64,000 nucleotides of DNA from Duganella sp. CF458. Lineage in GTDB: Bacteria > Pseudomonadota > Gammaproteobacteria > Burkholderiales > Burkholderiaceae_D. Positions within the stretch are counted from its first letter, which is position 1. Every line of letters begins with the position of its first letter. Under the pieces are notes generated by a model. It saw only the letters and a list, made by a program, of their open reading frames with translations, was not told the origin of the DNA and did no database searches. Location of the stretch: NCBI RefSeq assembly GCF_900113115.1, contig NZ_FOOF01000004.1, positions 124,001 through 188,000 of the forward strand, given 5' to 3'. Positions 53,759-62,267 of the stretch are shown in pieces. Both the position numbers and the translations under genes were made by a program.

Positions 53759-55006
53759 ATGAGTTTCGATATCGCTTTGTCCGGCATCCAGGCCATCAAT
53801 GAGCAACTGGGTACGATTTCCAACAATATCGCCAACGCCGGGACCTACGGCTTCAAGTCCAGCCGCGCCAACTTCGCGTCGCTGCACGCCGGCGCGCAGC
53901 CGACCGGCGTGCACATCGGTTCGACCACCCAGTCGATCGGCCTGAACGGCGGCATCCAGGCCACCAACCGCGGCCTGGACGCCCTGATCAATGGCCGCGG
54001 CTTCTTCGTGGCCAAGGATTCCACCGGCCAGACCAACTACACCCGCGTCGGCATCTTCACCAAGGACGCTTCCGATTTCCTGGTCAACAGCGCCGGCGGC
54101 AAGGTGCAGGGCTTCCAGCTGACCCCGCCAAGCCTGATCGCCGGCCCGATGGGCGACATCAAGGTGCCGACCAACCTGTTGACCGCCAAGGCCACCACCA
54201 ATATCGATTTCGTCGCCAATATGTCGGCCGACTGGACCGTACCGACCGGCAACATCGCCACCAAGCTGCCGGATGCCACCGTCACCCCCGCCGTGGTGCC
54301 GGATGCGAATATGTACAATATGTCCAAGGTCACCGTGGTGCACGACTCGCTGGGCAATGAACACACGGTGACCCAGTACTTCGTGAAAGACCCGGCCGCC
54401 CGCACCGTCAAGGTGTATTCGGCGGTGGATGGCACCGACCTGGGCGCCGCTGGCGGCTCGCCCTATACCCTGGTGTTCGACACCAACGGCCAGCTGGACC
54501 TGGCGGCCAACGGCGGCGCATCCTACGCCCACAACCTGAGCTTCGGCGCCGCCCCGGCCGCCGCCATGACGGTCGAGATCGACTACACCGGCACCACCTT
54601 CCAGAAAGGCGAATCGACCACCTCGACCAACTCGGCCGACGGCTATGCCGCCGGCAGCTACGTGGGTGTGGAACTGGACCAGGCCGGCAACGTGGTGGCC
54701 AAGTATTCCAACGGCGAGAAGCAAGCCATTGCCCGCCTGGCCATCGCCACCTTCCCTGACGAAGATGCACTGACCCCGGTCAACGAAACGTCCTGGACCG
54801 CAAACGTCCAGTCCGGCAACGCCAACCTGTCCGAAGCGGGCCAGGGCATCGCCGGCGCACTGACCGTCGCGTCGCTGGAAACCTCCAACGTCGACGTGAC
54901 GTCGGAACTGGTCAGCCTGATGACGTCGCAGCGCAACTACCAGGCCAACTCCAAGGTCATCACCGCGGAGAACCAGATGCTGCAGTCGCTGATGCAAGCG
55001 CTGTAA
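53759..55006 (+). CDS. flgE: Flagellar hook protein FlgE
   Basis: 415 residues. N-terminal INEQLGTISNNIANAGTYGF, TPPSLIAG-region insert of D1/D2 and C-terminal SNVDVTSELVSLMTSQRNYQ, then NQMLQSLMQAL. Polymerises into the universal joint. Start follows GAAAGG; 12 bases to flgF. Confidence 0.97.
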   Translation: MSFDIALSGIQAINEQLGTISNNIANAGTYGFKSSRANFASLHAGAQPTGVHIGSTTQSIGLNGGIQATNRGLDALINGRGFFVAKDSTGQTNYTRVGIFTKDASDFLVNSAGGKVQGFQLTPPSLIAGPMGDIKVPTNLLTAKATTNIDFVANMSADWTVPTGNIATKLPDATVTPAVVPDANMYNMSKVTVVHDSLGNEHTVTQYFVKDPAARTVKVYSAVDGTDLGAAGGSPYTLVFDTNGQLDLAANGGASYAHNLSFGAAPAAAMTVEIDYTGTTFQKGESTTSTNSADGYAAGSYVGVELDQAGNVVAKYSNGEKQAIARLAIATFPDEDALTPVNETSWTANVQSGNANLSEAGQGIAGALTVASLETSNVDVTSELVSLMTSQRNYQANSKVITAENQMLQSLMQAL

Positions 55007-55017
55007 AGGCGAACTGA

Positions 55018-55746
55018 ATGGACGCGCTGATCTACACCGCGATGAGCGGCGCCGAGCGGGCCATGCGTGGCCAGCAGGTGCACGCCAACAACCTCGCCAA
55101 CCTCGATACCAACGGTTTCCGCGCCAACCTCGAACTGGCGCAGGCTGCCAAGCTGCCCGGCTACGGCTACGACGACCGCCACATGTCGCAGATGCAGTCG
55201 AATGCCGTGACCGACCGCCAGGGCGTGCTGCGCCAGACCGGGCGCGACCTGGACGTGGCGATCTCCGGCCCCGGCTACTTTGCCGTGCAAGGCCCGACCG
55301 GCGAGGCATATACCCGCGCCGGCGCGATCACCCTCGACGCCGACGGCACCCTGACCGTCAACGGCATGCAGTTGCTGGGTGAAGGCGGCCCGATCACCCT
55401 GCCGGTGCACCGCAAGGTCGAGATCGGCCAGGACGGCACCGTGTCCATCCTGGGCCCGACCGCCAATGCCGAGATGCAGGTGATCGACAAGCTCAAGCTG
55501 GTGCGCGCCGAAGCGTCCGAGCTGACCAAGAACGAAGCCGGCCTGCTGGTGGCGCGCGATGGCCAGTTGCTGGCTACCGATGCAACCGTGCAGGTCCGGG
55601 CCGGCCACCTGGAAGGCGCCAATGTGACGGCGGTGGAAGAGATGGTGGCCACCATGAGCTTGAACCGCACCTTTGAAATCCAGATGAAATTGTTCAAGGC
55701 CGCCGACGATATGACTTCGGTCGGCAATAAACTGATTAGCGGCTAA
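55018..55746 (+). CDS. flgF: Distal rod protein FlgF
   Basis: 242 residues. N-terminal DALIYTAMSGAERAMRGQQV, HANNLANLDTNGFR; C-terminal VTAVEEMVATMSLNRTFEIQ. The DALIYTAMSGA start is specific for FlgF within the rod family. 13 bases before flgG. Confidence 0.96.
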   Translation: MDALIYTAMSGAERAMRGQQVHANNLANLDTNGFRANLELAQAAKLPGYGYDDRHMSQMQSNAVTDRQGVLRQTGRDLDVAISGPGYFAVQGPTGEAYTRAGAITLDADGTLTVNGMQLLGEGGPITLPVHRKVEIGQDGTVSILGPTANAEMQVIDKLKLVRAEASELTKNEAGLLVARDGQLLATDATVQVRAGHLEGANVTAVEEMVATMSLNRTFEIQMKLFKAADDMTSVGNKLISG

Positions 55747-55759
55747 CAGGAGAATCCCG

Positions 55760-56551
55760 ATGAATCCAGCAATGTGGATCAGCAAGACCGGCGTGCAGGC
55801 GCAAGACGCCAAGCTGCAAGCCATCGCCAACAACCTGGCCAACGCCAACACCGTCGGCTTCAAGCGCGACCGCGTGGTGTTCGAAGACCTGTTTTATTCG
55901 ATCGACCAGCAGCCGGGCGCCCAGCGTGCCGACAACAACACCCTGAACCCGTCCGGCGTACAGATGGGTAACGGTACCCACCTGGTGGGCACCCAGAAGA
56001 TCTTCACCAACGGCAATGTGCAAACCACCAATAACGCGCTCGACGTGGCCGTGATGGGCAACGGTTTCCTGCAGGTGCGCCGCCCGAATGGCGAGCCGGC
56101 TTTCACCCGCGCCGGCCAGTTGCAAGTCGACAAGGATGGCGTGCTGGTGAATGCGTCCGGCCTGCCACTGGTGCCGCAAATCACCGTGCCGGCCAATGCC
56201 ACCGCCATCACCATCGGCGAAAACGGCACCGTCTCGGCCACGGTGCCGGGCAATGCCACGCCGACCGAACTGGGCCAGCTGACCCTGACCTCCTTCATCA
56301 ACCCGACCGGCCTGCAAGCGCTGGGTGAAAACCTGTTTGCCGAAACCCCAGCGTCCGGCGCCCCGACCGAAGGCCGCGCCGGCGACGCCCAGTTCGGCAA
56401 GCTCAAGCAGGGCGCGCTGGAAGGCTCCAACGTGCAGGTGGTGGAAGAGATGGTGGACATGATCGCGGCCCAGCGCACCTACGAAATGAACACCAAAGTT
56501 TTGACAGCGGCGGATAATATGCTGCAGTACCTGGCACAGGCCGCACGCTGA
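55760..56551 (+). CDS. flgG: Distal rod protein FlgG
   Basis: 263 residues, usual length 260-262. N-terminal MWISKTGVQAQDAKLQAIAN, NLANANTVGFKRDR; C-terminal NVQVVEEMVDMIAAQRTYEM, DNMLQYLAQ. Overlaps flgH by one base (TGATG). Confidence 0.97.
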   Translation: MNPAMWISKTGVQAQDAKLQAIANNLANANTVGFKRDRVVFEDLFYSIDQQPGAQRADNNTLNPSGVQMGNGTHLVGTQKIFTNGNVQTTNNALDVAVMGNGFLQVRRPNGEPAFTRAGQLQVDKDGVLVNASGLPLVPQITVPANATAITIGENGTVSATVPGNATPTELGQLTLTSFINPTGLQALGENLFAETPASGAPTEGRAGDAQFGKLKQGALEGSNVQVVEEMVDMIAAQRTYEMNTKVLTAADNMLQYLAQAAR

Positions 56552-57210
56552 TGAAAACCGCACTGCCCGCGCTGGCCCTGGTCCTGCTGGCTGGTTGCTC
56601 CAGCCTGCAGCCGACCGTGCGCCCGGCGCCCTACGACGAAGCGCCTGCCCTGTCGCGTTCCGCGCTGCCGCGCGGCAGCTCGGGCGGCGTCTTCAATGCC
56701 GACAGCAGCATTTCGCTGGTGTCGGACAGCCGCGCCTTCCGCGTCGGCGACATCGTCACCGTGATCCTGCAGGAAACCACGCAAGCCTCGAAGAGTGCCG
56801 GCACCACCCTGGCCAAGGATTCCAGCGTCGGCATCGCCTCCCCTGGCCTGCTGGGCAAGACGTTCCCGAAGGCCGGCGTCGATATTTCGGCCGAGCGCGG
56901 CTTCAAGGGCGATGCCCAGAGCACCCAGCAGAACGCCCTGAGCGGCGCGATCACCGTGATCGTGCAGGAAGTGATGCCGAACGGCTTGCTGAAAGTGGCC
57001 GGCGAAAAAGTACTGACCTTGAACCAGGGCGAAGAATTCGTGCGCCTGCGCGGTTTCCTGCGCGCGGCCGATATCGATGCCAACAATATGGTGTCGTCGC
57101 AGCGCATCGCCAATGCGCGCATTGCATACGGCGCCCAGGGCACCCTGGCCGATACCAACCAACCGGGCTGGCTGACGCGCTTCTTCCTTGGCCCTTTGAT
57201 GCCTTTCTGA
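56551..57210 (+). CDS. flgH: L-ring lipoprotein FlgH
   Basis: 219 residues. Lipoprotein signal with lipobox LLAGC, lipid-bearing C16. Core blocks are [20 protein letters not shown] near residue 65, and [20 protein letters not shown] near 148, typical for FlgH. Forms the L ring in the outer membrane. Confidence 0.97.
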   Translation: MKTALPALALVLLAGCSSLQPTVRPAPYDEAPALSRSALPRGSSGGVFNADSSISLVSDSRAFRVGDIVTVILQETTQASKSAGTTLAKDSSVGIASPGLLGKTFPKAGVDISAERGFKGDAQSTQQNALSGAITVIVQEVMPNGLLKVAGEKVLTLNQGEEFVRLRGFLRAADIDANNMVSSQRIANARIAYGAQGTLADTNQPGWLTRFFLGPLMPF

Positions 57211-57220
57211 GGTGATGGAT

Positions 57221-58411
57221 ATGTTCTTCAAAACCGGCAAAACGGTGTCTGGCCCGCAGGGTCAGACACCGGTACGCGGCTGGCGCAGGCTGGTGTCTGA
57301 CCCTGCGGGTCAGACACCGATTTACCGGTTTGTGACAGCGCTGCTGCTGGCCATCGCCATTCCCGCCAGCGCCGCTCCGCAACTGCGCAACCTGGTCGCC
57401 ATCGAAGGCGTGCGCGACAATCCCCTGGTCGGCTATGGCCTGGTGGTCGGCCTGAATGGTTCCGGCGACTCGACCCAGGTCAAGTTTGCCAGCCAGTCGG
57501 TGGTCAACATGCTCAAGCAGTTCGGCGTGAAAATGCCGGACGGCGCCGATGCCAAGTCCAAGAACGTGGCCGCCGTCATGGTGTCCGCCGTATTCCCGCC
57601 CGGCTACCGGCGCGGCCAGCCAATCGACGTCACCGTATCCTCGCTGGGCGACGCCAAGAGCCTGCGCGGTGGCTCCCTCCTGCTGACCCCGCTGAAGGCC
57701 GCCGACAACGAAGTCTACGCCCTGGCACAAGGCAATGTGGTGGTGGGCGGCCTGTCCGCTGGCGGCAAGAGCGGCTCCTCCGTCACCGTCAACACCCCGA
57801 CTGCGGGCCGCATCCCGAACGGCGCCGTGATCGAACGCGAAATCGCCACCGACTTCGCCACCAAGCCATCGGTGCACCTGTCGCTGAAGCAGCCGAACTT
57901 CGAAACCGCCACCAATATCGTGGAAGCGATCAACCGCAAGTTCGGCGACGTGGCCAGTACCGCCGACGGCACCGGCATCGACGTGCTGGCGCCGCAGAAC
58001 CCGACCCAGCGCGTGGCCTTCATGGCCAAGCTGGAAGCGCTGCCGATCGAAGTGGGCCAGGAGATCCCGAAAGTGGTGTTCAACTCGCGTACCGGCACCG
58101 TGGTGATCGCCGACGGCCTGCGCGTGAAGGCCGCAGCCGTCACCCACGGCTCGCTCAAGGTGGTCATTTCGGAAAGCTCGAAAGTAAGCCAGCCGGCGCC
58201 GTTCAGCCAGGGCCAGACCGTCGTCACCCCGCAATCGAATGTGGCGGTGAACGAAGCCAAGCCGCAAATGTTCAAATGGCCGGCCGGCGCCAAGCTGCAA
58301 GCCATCATCGACGTGGTCAACAGCCTGGGCGCGACGCCGGATGACATCATGGCAATTTTGCAAGCCCTGGACCAGGCCGGCGCCATCGAAGGCGAACTGG
58401 TGGTGATCTGA
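57221..58411 (+). CDS. flgI: P-ring protein FlgI with a REPIN-encoded N-terminal insert
   Basis: 396 residues from ATG 57221, eight bases after GAGG; the ATG at 57215 is too close to that site. Residues 4-37 are encoded by the inserted REPIN (57230-57331) and contain the paired peptides [10 protein letters not shown] and [10 protein letters not shown]. The hydrophobic signal core follows ([15 protein letters not shown]) and the mature protein starts near [13 protein letters not shown]. Core motifs [19 protein letters not shown] and [20 protein letters not shown] [20 protein letters not shown] are standard. Removing exactly 102 bases would join MFF to VTALLLAIA, a short normal signal peptide. 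The long n-region may lower export efficiency. Confidence 0.94.
   Translation: MFFKTGKTVSGPQGQTPVRGWRRLVSDPAGQTPIYRFVTALLLAIAIPASAAPQLRNLVAIEGVRDNPLVGYGLVVGLNGSGDSTQVKFASQSVVNMLKQFGVKMPDGADAKSKNVAAVMVSAVFPPGYRRGQPIDVTVSSLGDAKSLRGGSLLLTPLKAADNEVYALAQGNVVVGGLSAGGKSGSSVTVNTPTAGRIPNGAVIEREIATDFATKPSVHLSLKQPNFETATNIVEAINRKFGDVASTADGTGIDVLAPQNPTQRVAFMAKLEALPIEVGQEIPKVVFNSRTGTVVIADGLRVKAAAVTHGSLKVVISESSKVSQPAPFSQGQTVVTPQSNVAVNEAKPQMFKWPAGAKLQAIIDVVNSLGATPDDIMAILQALDQAGAIEGELVVI
57230..57331. repeat. REPIN: two inverted REP palindromes inside flgI
   Basis: Two REP palindromes of the form GGTGTCTG-CCC-GCA/TGC-GGGTCAGACACC lie at 57244-57270 and 57292-57318 with a 21-base spacer. The left arm is preceded by AAAACCGGCAAAAC and the right arm followed by GATTTACCGGTTT, so the whole is an inverted pair of about 41-base arms with few differences. 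Total 102 bases, a multiple of three, read through in frame. A single REP of the same pattern lies at 31112-31162. Confidence 0.92.
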
Positions 58412-58827
58412 TGGACAGCCGCTTCCTGCCCCTGCCGGTGCGCAAGCTGGACATCGGCACCGACGACGCCAAGATCGGCCAGGCCGCCCCGGCCCCGCAG
58501 ACCGAGGAAGCGCGCTACCGCGACAAGGCCACCGGCGCCGCCGTCAAGTTCGAGAGCTTCTTCATCGCCCAGACCTTGCACAAGATGCGCGACGCCACCA
58601 AGGCCATGGCCGATGACGACAGCATCTATAAGGACTCGATCAACAGCGACATGCTGGACATGGCCGACAATATGGTGGCCGACCAGTTGGCCGGGCGCCG
58701 CGCCTTCGGCATCGCCGACGCCATCCTGCGCCAGCTGTTGCCGGCAACGCCGGACGTAACCCCGGCCGCCACGGCTTCCCCGCAAGAAATTTCAGTTTTA
58801 TCCAAGAAAAATCCGACCGACGCTTAA
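58411..58827 (+). CDS. flgJ: Rod-binding FlgJ N-terminal domain protein (no muramidase domain)
   Basis: 138 residues; full-length FlgJ is near 310. Only the rod-cap domain is present: AAVKFESFFIAQTLHKMRDA and DMLDMADNMVADQLAGRRAF. The muramidase half is encoded at 50709-51524. Starts on the flgI stop (TGATG overlap). Acts as rod scaffold or cap in the periplasm. Confidence 0.92.
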   Translation: MDSRFLPLPVRKLDIGTDDAKIGQAAPAPQTEEARYRDKATGAAVKFESFFIAQTLHKMRDATKAMADDDSIYKDSINSDMLDMADNMVADQLAGRRAFGIADAILRQLLPATPDVTPAATASPQEISVLSKKNPTDA

Positions 58828-58912
58828 TCTCCCCTCCAGCGCGGTCGCCTTTACTCGTTAACGGGCTAAAGATGCCATTGAGCAACGGCCCAGCCACAGG
58901 GAAGATTGCACC

Positions 58913-60304
58913 ATGTCGATTATCAACAATGCACTGTCGGGATCGTTGGCCGCCCAGGCCGCCATCAACACGACCAGCCAGAACATTGCAAACTTGCAAA
59001 CGAAGGGCTATACCCGCCAAGGCGTGCTGCTGTCGGCGGTGGCCCCGGCGACCGGCTCCGGCGGCCCCGGTTTCGGCGTCGAAGTGAGCAAGTTGTTGCG
59101 CTTCTCGGACTCCTACAAGAGCCAGCAACTGTGGCGCGCCAATTCCGAGCTCGGCTTGCGCACCCAGTCCCAGCCCTACTTCACGCAACTCGAGCGCGTG
59201 ATGGGCGATGAGCAGACCAGCCTGTCGAATGGCGTCGACCAGTTCTTCCGCGCGCTGAACGCGGCCGGCGTCGACCCGGTGTCGACCCCGCTGCGCCAGC
59301 AGGTGCTGACGGCCGCCAACGCCATGGCGCAATCGTTCAACAGCATCTACAACGTCACGCGCCAGCAGCAAGTGTCGATCACGCAGCAGCGCGACGCCAT
59401 GCTGCCGCAACTGAATACCCTGAGCACCAATATTGCCGCCCTGAACAACCGCATCAGCCAGGCCGCCTCGCTCGGCACCAATACCTCGGCCCTGGTCGAC
59501 GAGCGCGACCGCGCGATCGACGCGCTGGCCAACCTGGTGTCGGTGGAAGTGCTGGAGCAGCCCGACGGCAGCCGCAGCGTGTCCCTGCGCAGCGGCCAGC
59601 CGCTGGTGGTGGGCAACCTGGCCGGCACCATGGCGATGAACACCTCGACCACCCCGGCCTCGCTGGAACTGAAATTCGCCGGCACCACCTTCGGCCTGGA
59701 CGACACCAAGGTCGGCGGCCAGCTTGGCGGCATCGGCGATTTTGAGAAAAACACCCTGCAGCCGCTGCAGCAGTCGCTGCTCGACATGGCCAACCAGCTC
59801 GCAACCAAGGTCAACACCACCCTCGCCGCCGGCTACAAGCCCGACGGCCTGCCGGGTCCGCCCATTACCGCCACGCCGGGCACCGCCCTGTTCTCCTTCA
59901 ACGCCACGGGCGCCGGCGGCATCCTGGGCCTGGTGCCTGGCATCCAAGCCCAGGACCTGGCCTTCTCGGCCAACGGCGCGCCAGGCGACAGCAAGAACCT
60001 GCAAGACCTGATCGCCATCAAGGGCCAGCCGATCACCCTGGCCTCGATCGGCACGGTGCTGCTGGGCGATGCCGACACCCAGCTGGTGGGCAAGCTGGCC
60101 ATCGATAGCGGCCAGAACCACTCGCTGCTGGAGACTGCCAGCACCATCCGCCAGCAATCGGAAGACGATTGGGCCGCCACCAGCTCCGTCAACAAGGACG
60201 AGGAAGCGATCAACCTGGTGGAGTTCCAGAATATGTACCAGGCGAACATGAAAGTGATCGCCGTGGCCAACACCCTGTTTGACGCCACCCTGGCGCTGTT
60301 CTGA
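58913..60304 (+). CDS. flgK: Hook-filament junction protein FlgK (HAP1)
   Basis: 463 residues. N-terminal SLAAQAAINTTSQNIANLQT followed by KGYTRQGVLL; the D1 segment ELGLRTQSQPYFTQLERVMG; and C-terminal NKDEEAINLVEFQNMYQANM. Somewhat shorter than enterobacterial FlgK (about 550), so the surface domains are reduced. 85 bases separate it from flgJ, with room for its own promoter. Confidence 0.96.
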   Translation: MSIINNALSGSLAAQAAINTTSQNIANLQTKGYTRQGVLLSAVAPATGSGGPGFGVEVSKLLRFSDSYKSQQLWRANSELGLRTQSQPYFTQLERVMGDEQTSLSNGVDQFFRALNAAGVDPVSTPLRQQVLTAANAMAQSFNSIYNVTRQQQVSITQQRDAMLPQLNTLSTNIAALNNRISQAASLGTNTSALVDERDRAIDALANLVSVEVLEQPDGSRSVSLRSGQPLVVGNLAGTMAMNTSTTPASLELKFAGTTFGLDDTKVGGQLGGIGDFEKNTLQPLQQSLLDMANQLATKVNTTLAAGYKPDGLPGPPITATPGTALFSFNATGAGGILGLVPGIQAQDLAFSANGAPGDSKNLQDLIAIKGQPITLASIGTVLLGDADTQLVGKLAIDSGQNHSLLETASTIRQQSEDDWAATSSVNKDEEAINLVEFQNMYQANMKVIAVANTLFDATLALF

Positions 60305-60315
60305 GGATTATTGAC

Positions 60316-61227
60316 ATGCGTATCGCCTCCAGCCAGTTCCAGGCATCCATGAACCGCTCGCTGCAGATCAACCAGACGGTGATCGCCAAGCTGACCGAGC
60401 AGATGGCCACTGGCAACAAGATCCAGGTGCCGTCCGACGAGCCGATTGCCAATGTGCGCCTGTCGCGCCTGCGCCGCGAAGAGAACATTGTCAGCCAATA
60501 CGTCGACAACATCAGCGCGGTGAAAATCCGCCTGTCCAAGAACGAAACCTACCTGAGCTCGATGGTCGACGACATGGGCGCCGCGCGCGACCTGTTCGTC
60601 TGGGCCTCGGACGGCTCCAACACGCCGGCCGACTTGAACTCCATGGTCAACAGCCTGGTCGCGCTGCGCGACTCGCTGTACTTCAACGGCAATACCAAGG
60701 ACCAGGAAGGCAAGTACATCTTCTCCGGCACCCTGACCTCGAGCCCCGCGCTGAGCCTGAATGCCGCCGCCGCCCCCGGCGCACGCTACAGCTACAGCGG
60801 CAATAACGGCACCCAGGAAGTGGTGGTCGGCAACGGCATCACCCAGCCCGCCAATGTGACGGTGGACGGCATGGAAGACTACCTGAACCAGCTGGATGTC
60901 GCCATCAGCATGCTGTCCAGCCCGACCGTCAACGCCAACGACCCGGTGCTGCAAGGCGTCTTGAAAACCGCACTGGACGGCACCGACACCGCGCTGGGAC
61001 TGATCTCGGGCCGGATCGCCCAATTCGGCGGCGCACAGAACGTGATGGAAACCCTGGCCAACAACCACGGCAACGTCAGCCTGTCGAACAAGATCGCGAT
61101 CACCGATATCGCGCAATTGGATTACGGCCTCGCGGCCACCCAGCTGTCTGGTTACAATAGCGCCCTACAAGCGACCTACCAGGCCTATTCGAAGGTCAGC
61201 GGCTTGTCGCTGTTTAACGTACTGTAA
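60316..61227 (+). CDS. flgL: Hook-filament junction protein FlgL (HAP3)
   Basis: 303 residues. Flagellin-like ends: MRIASSQFQASMNRSLQINQ, LTEQMATGNKIQVPSDEPIA near the N-terminus and LDYGLAATQLSGYNSALQAT at the C-terminus, with GKYIFSGT in the middle. 11 bases after flgK. Confidence 0.96.
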   Translation: MRIASSQFQASMNRSLQINQTVIAKLTEQMATGNKIQVPSDEPIANVRLSRLRREENIVSQYVDNISAVKIRLSKNETYLSSMVDDMGAARDLFVWASDGSNTPADLNSMVNSLVALRDSLYFNGNTKDQEGKYIFSGTLTSSPALSLNAAAAPGARYSYSGNNGTQEVVVGNGITQPANVTVDGMEDYLNQLDVAISMLSSPTVNANDPVLQGVLKTALDGTDTALGLISGRIAQFGGAQNVMETLANNHGNVSLSNKIAITDIAQLDYGLAATQLSGYNSALQATYQAYSKVSGLSLFNVL

Positions 61228-61232
61228 ATATC

Positions 61233-62267
61233 ATGGAAATCGCCCAGCGCCCCAGCACTACCGGCCTCTCCGCCCGCGCCACCGCCAACCCGGCGGCCGG
61301 CCAGCCTGAGACTACGCTGGCGGACGCGGGCGCGGCGATCGACCAGGCCGCCCCCAGCAAGGCACCCGTCCCCCTGCGCCGCGGCCTGAGCCATATGGAC
61401 GCCCCGCTGCAAAATGACGTCTCCGGCGCCCAGCAAGCCATCGACTTCCTCGAGCAAAGCGCCGCCCAGCTGCGCGCGCTGAAAAGCGACATCGCCGCCA
61501 AGCTCGCCACGCGCACCATGCGCGACGGCCAGGTGGAACAACGCGTGCGCCAGTTCAGCGAAACCTGGCGCAGCCGCACGCAAGCCTCCGGCGGCACGCT
61601 CGACGCACAACTGAACTTCTCCAACCAGCCGTCGACCCAGCGCTTCACCGTGCGCGGCATGACGCTGGCCAACCTGCGCAACGGCGCCCGCGAAACCCTG
61701 GCCATCTCGGTCGGCGGCGGCACGGCCGGCCTGCGCTCGGTGCACCTGGCACCCGGCCTGTCCGACGCCGAGATCATCTCCCGCTTCGACCAGGCGATGG
61801 CCCCGGCCGGCGTGCGCGTCTCGGTCAACAAGGACGGCGAGCTGGTGTTCACCGCACCGGAAAGCGCCTGGCCCGGCGTGCGCGACGCGCTGGCCGTACA
61901 AGGCTCCGGCATCCGCTTCCCGGCCGGCCAGCTCAACCGTCTCAAGGCCGAAGCCGAAGCGCCGGTGGTGATGCCCGAAGGCTGGGGCACCAGCGACATC
62001 GAAGCCATGCGCGCCACCTTGCTGCAAGTGACGCAAGCCCTGGCCCACGTCGAAGCCGCGCTGACCAAGGTGCGCATGGAACTGGCCGTCGCCACCCAGC
62101 GCGTGCAAAGCGAGCTGCCCGAAATCGAAGTGGTCGGCATGGGCCAGATGGCCGAAGTGTTCGCCAACGTCGCCAACGAGCCCGGCTACTCCGCCCTGGT
62201 CTCCCTCACCTCCGCCCTGGTCGGCATCAACCGCGACCGCGTCGTCTCCCTGTTACAACTAAGTTAA
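61233..62267 (+). CDS. Flagellin-like accessory protein, possibly LafW-like hook-associated protein
   Basis: 344 residues, 5 bases after flgL. N-terminal about 60 residues are low in complexity. The middle (about 140-220) has a flagellin/HAP insertion-like fold (FTVRGMTLANLRNGARETLA, SDAEIISRFDQAM, KDGELVFTAPESA). The C-terminal helices (LAVATQRVQSELPEIEVVGM, YSALVSLTSALVGINRDRVV) resemble a flagellin D0/D1 end. A hook-associated LafW gene is known near flgL in lateral clusters; the match here is by position and shape, not clear sequence identity. The stop codon touches the RAYT element's inverted repeat. Confidence 0.6.
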   Translation: MEIAQRPSTTGLSARATANPAAGQPETTLADAGAAIDQAAPSKAPVPLRRGLSHMDAPLQNDVSGAQQAIDFLEQSAAQLRALKSDIAAKLATRTMRDGQVEQRVRQFSETWRSRTQASGGTLDAQLNFSNQPSTQRFTVRGMTLANLRNGARETLAISVGGGTAGLRSVHLAPGLSDAEIISRFDQAMAPAGVRVSVNKDGELVFTAPESAWPGVRDALAVQGSGIRFPAGQLNRLKAEAEAPVVMPEGWGTSDIEAMRATLLQVTQALAHVEAALTKVRMELAVATQRVQSELPEIEVVGMGQMAEVFANVANEPGYSALVSLTSALVGINRDRVVSLLQLS

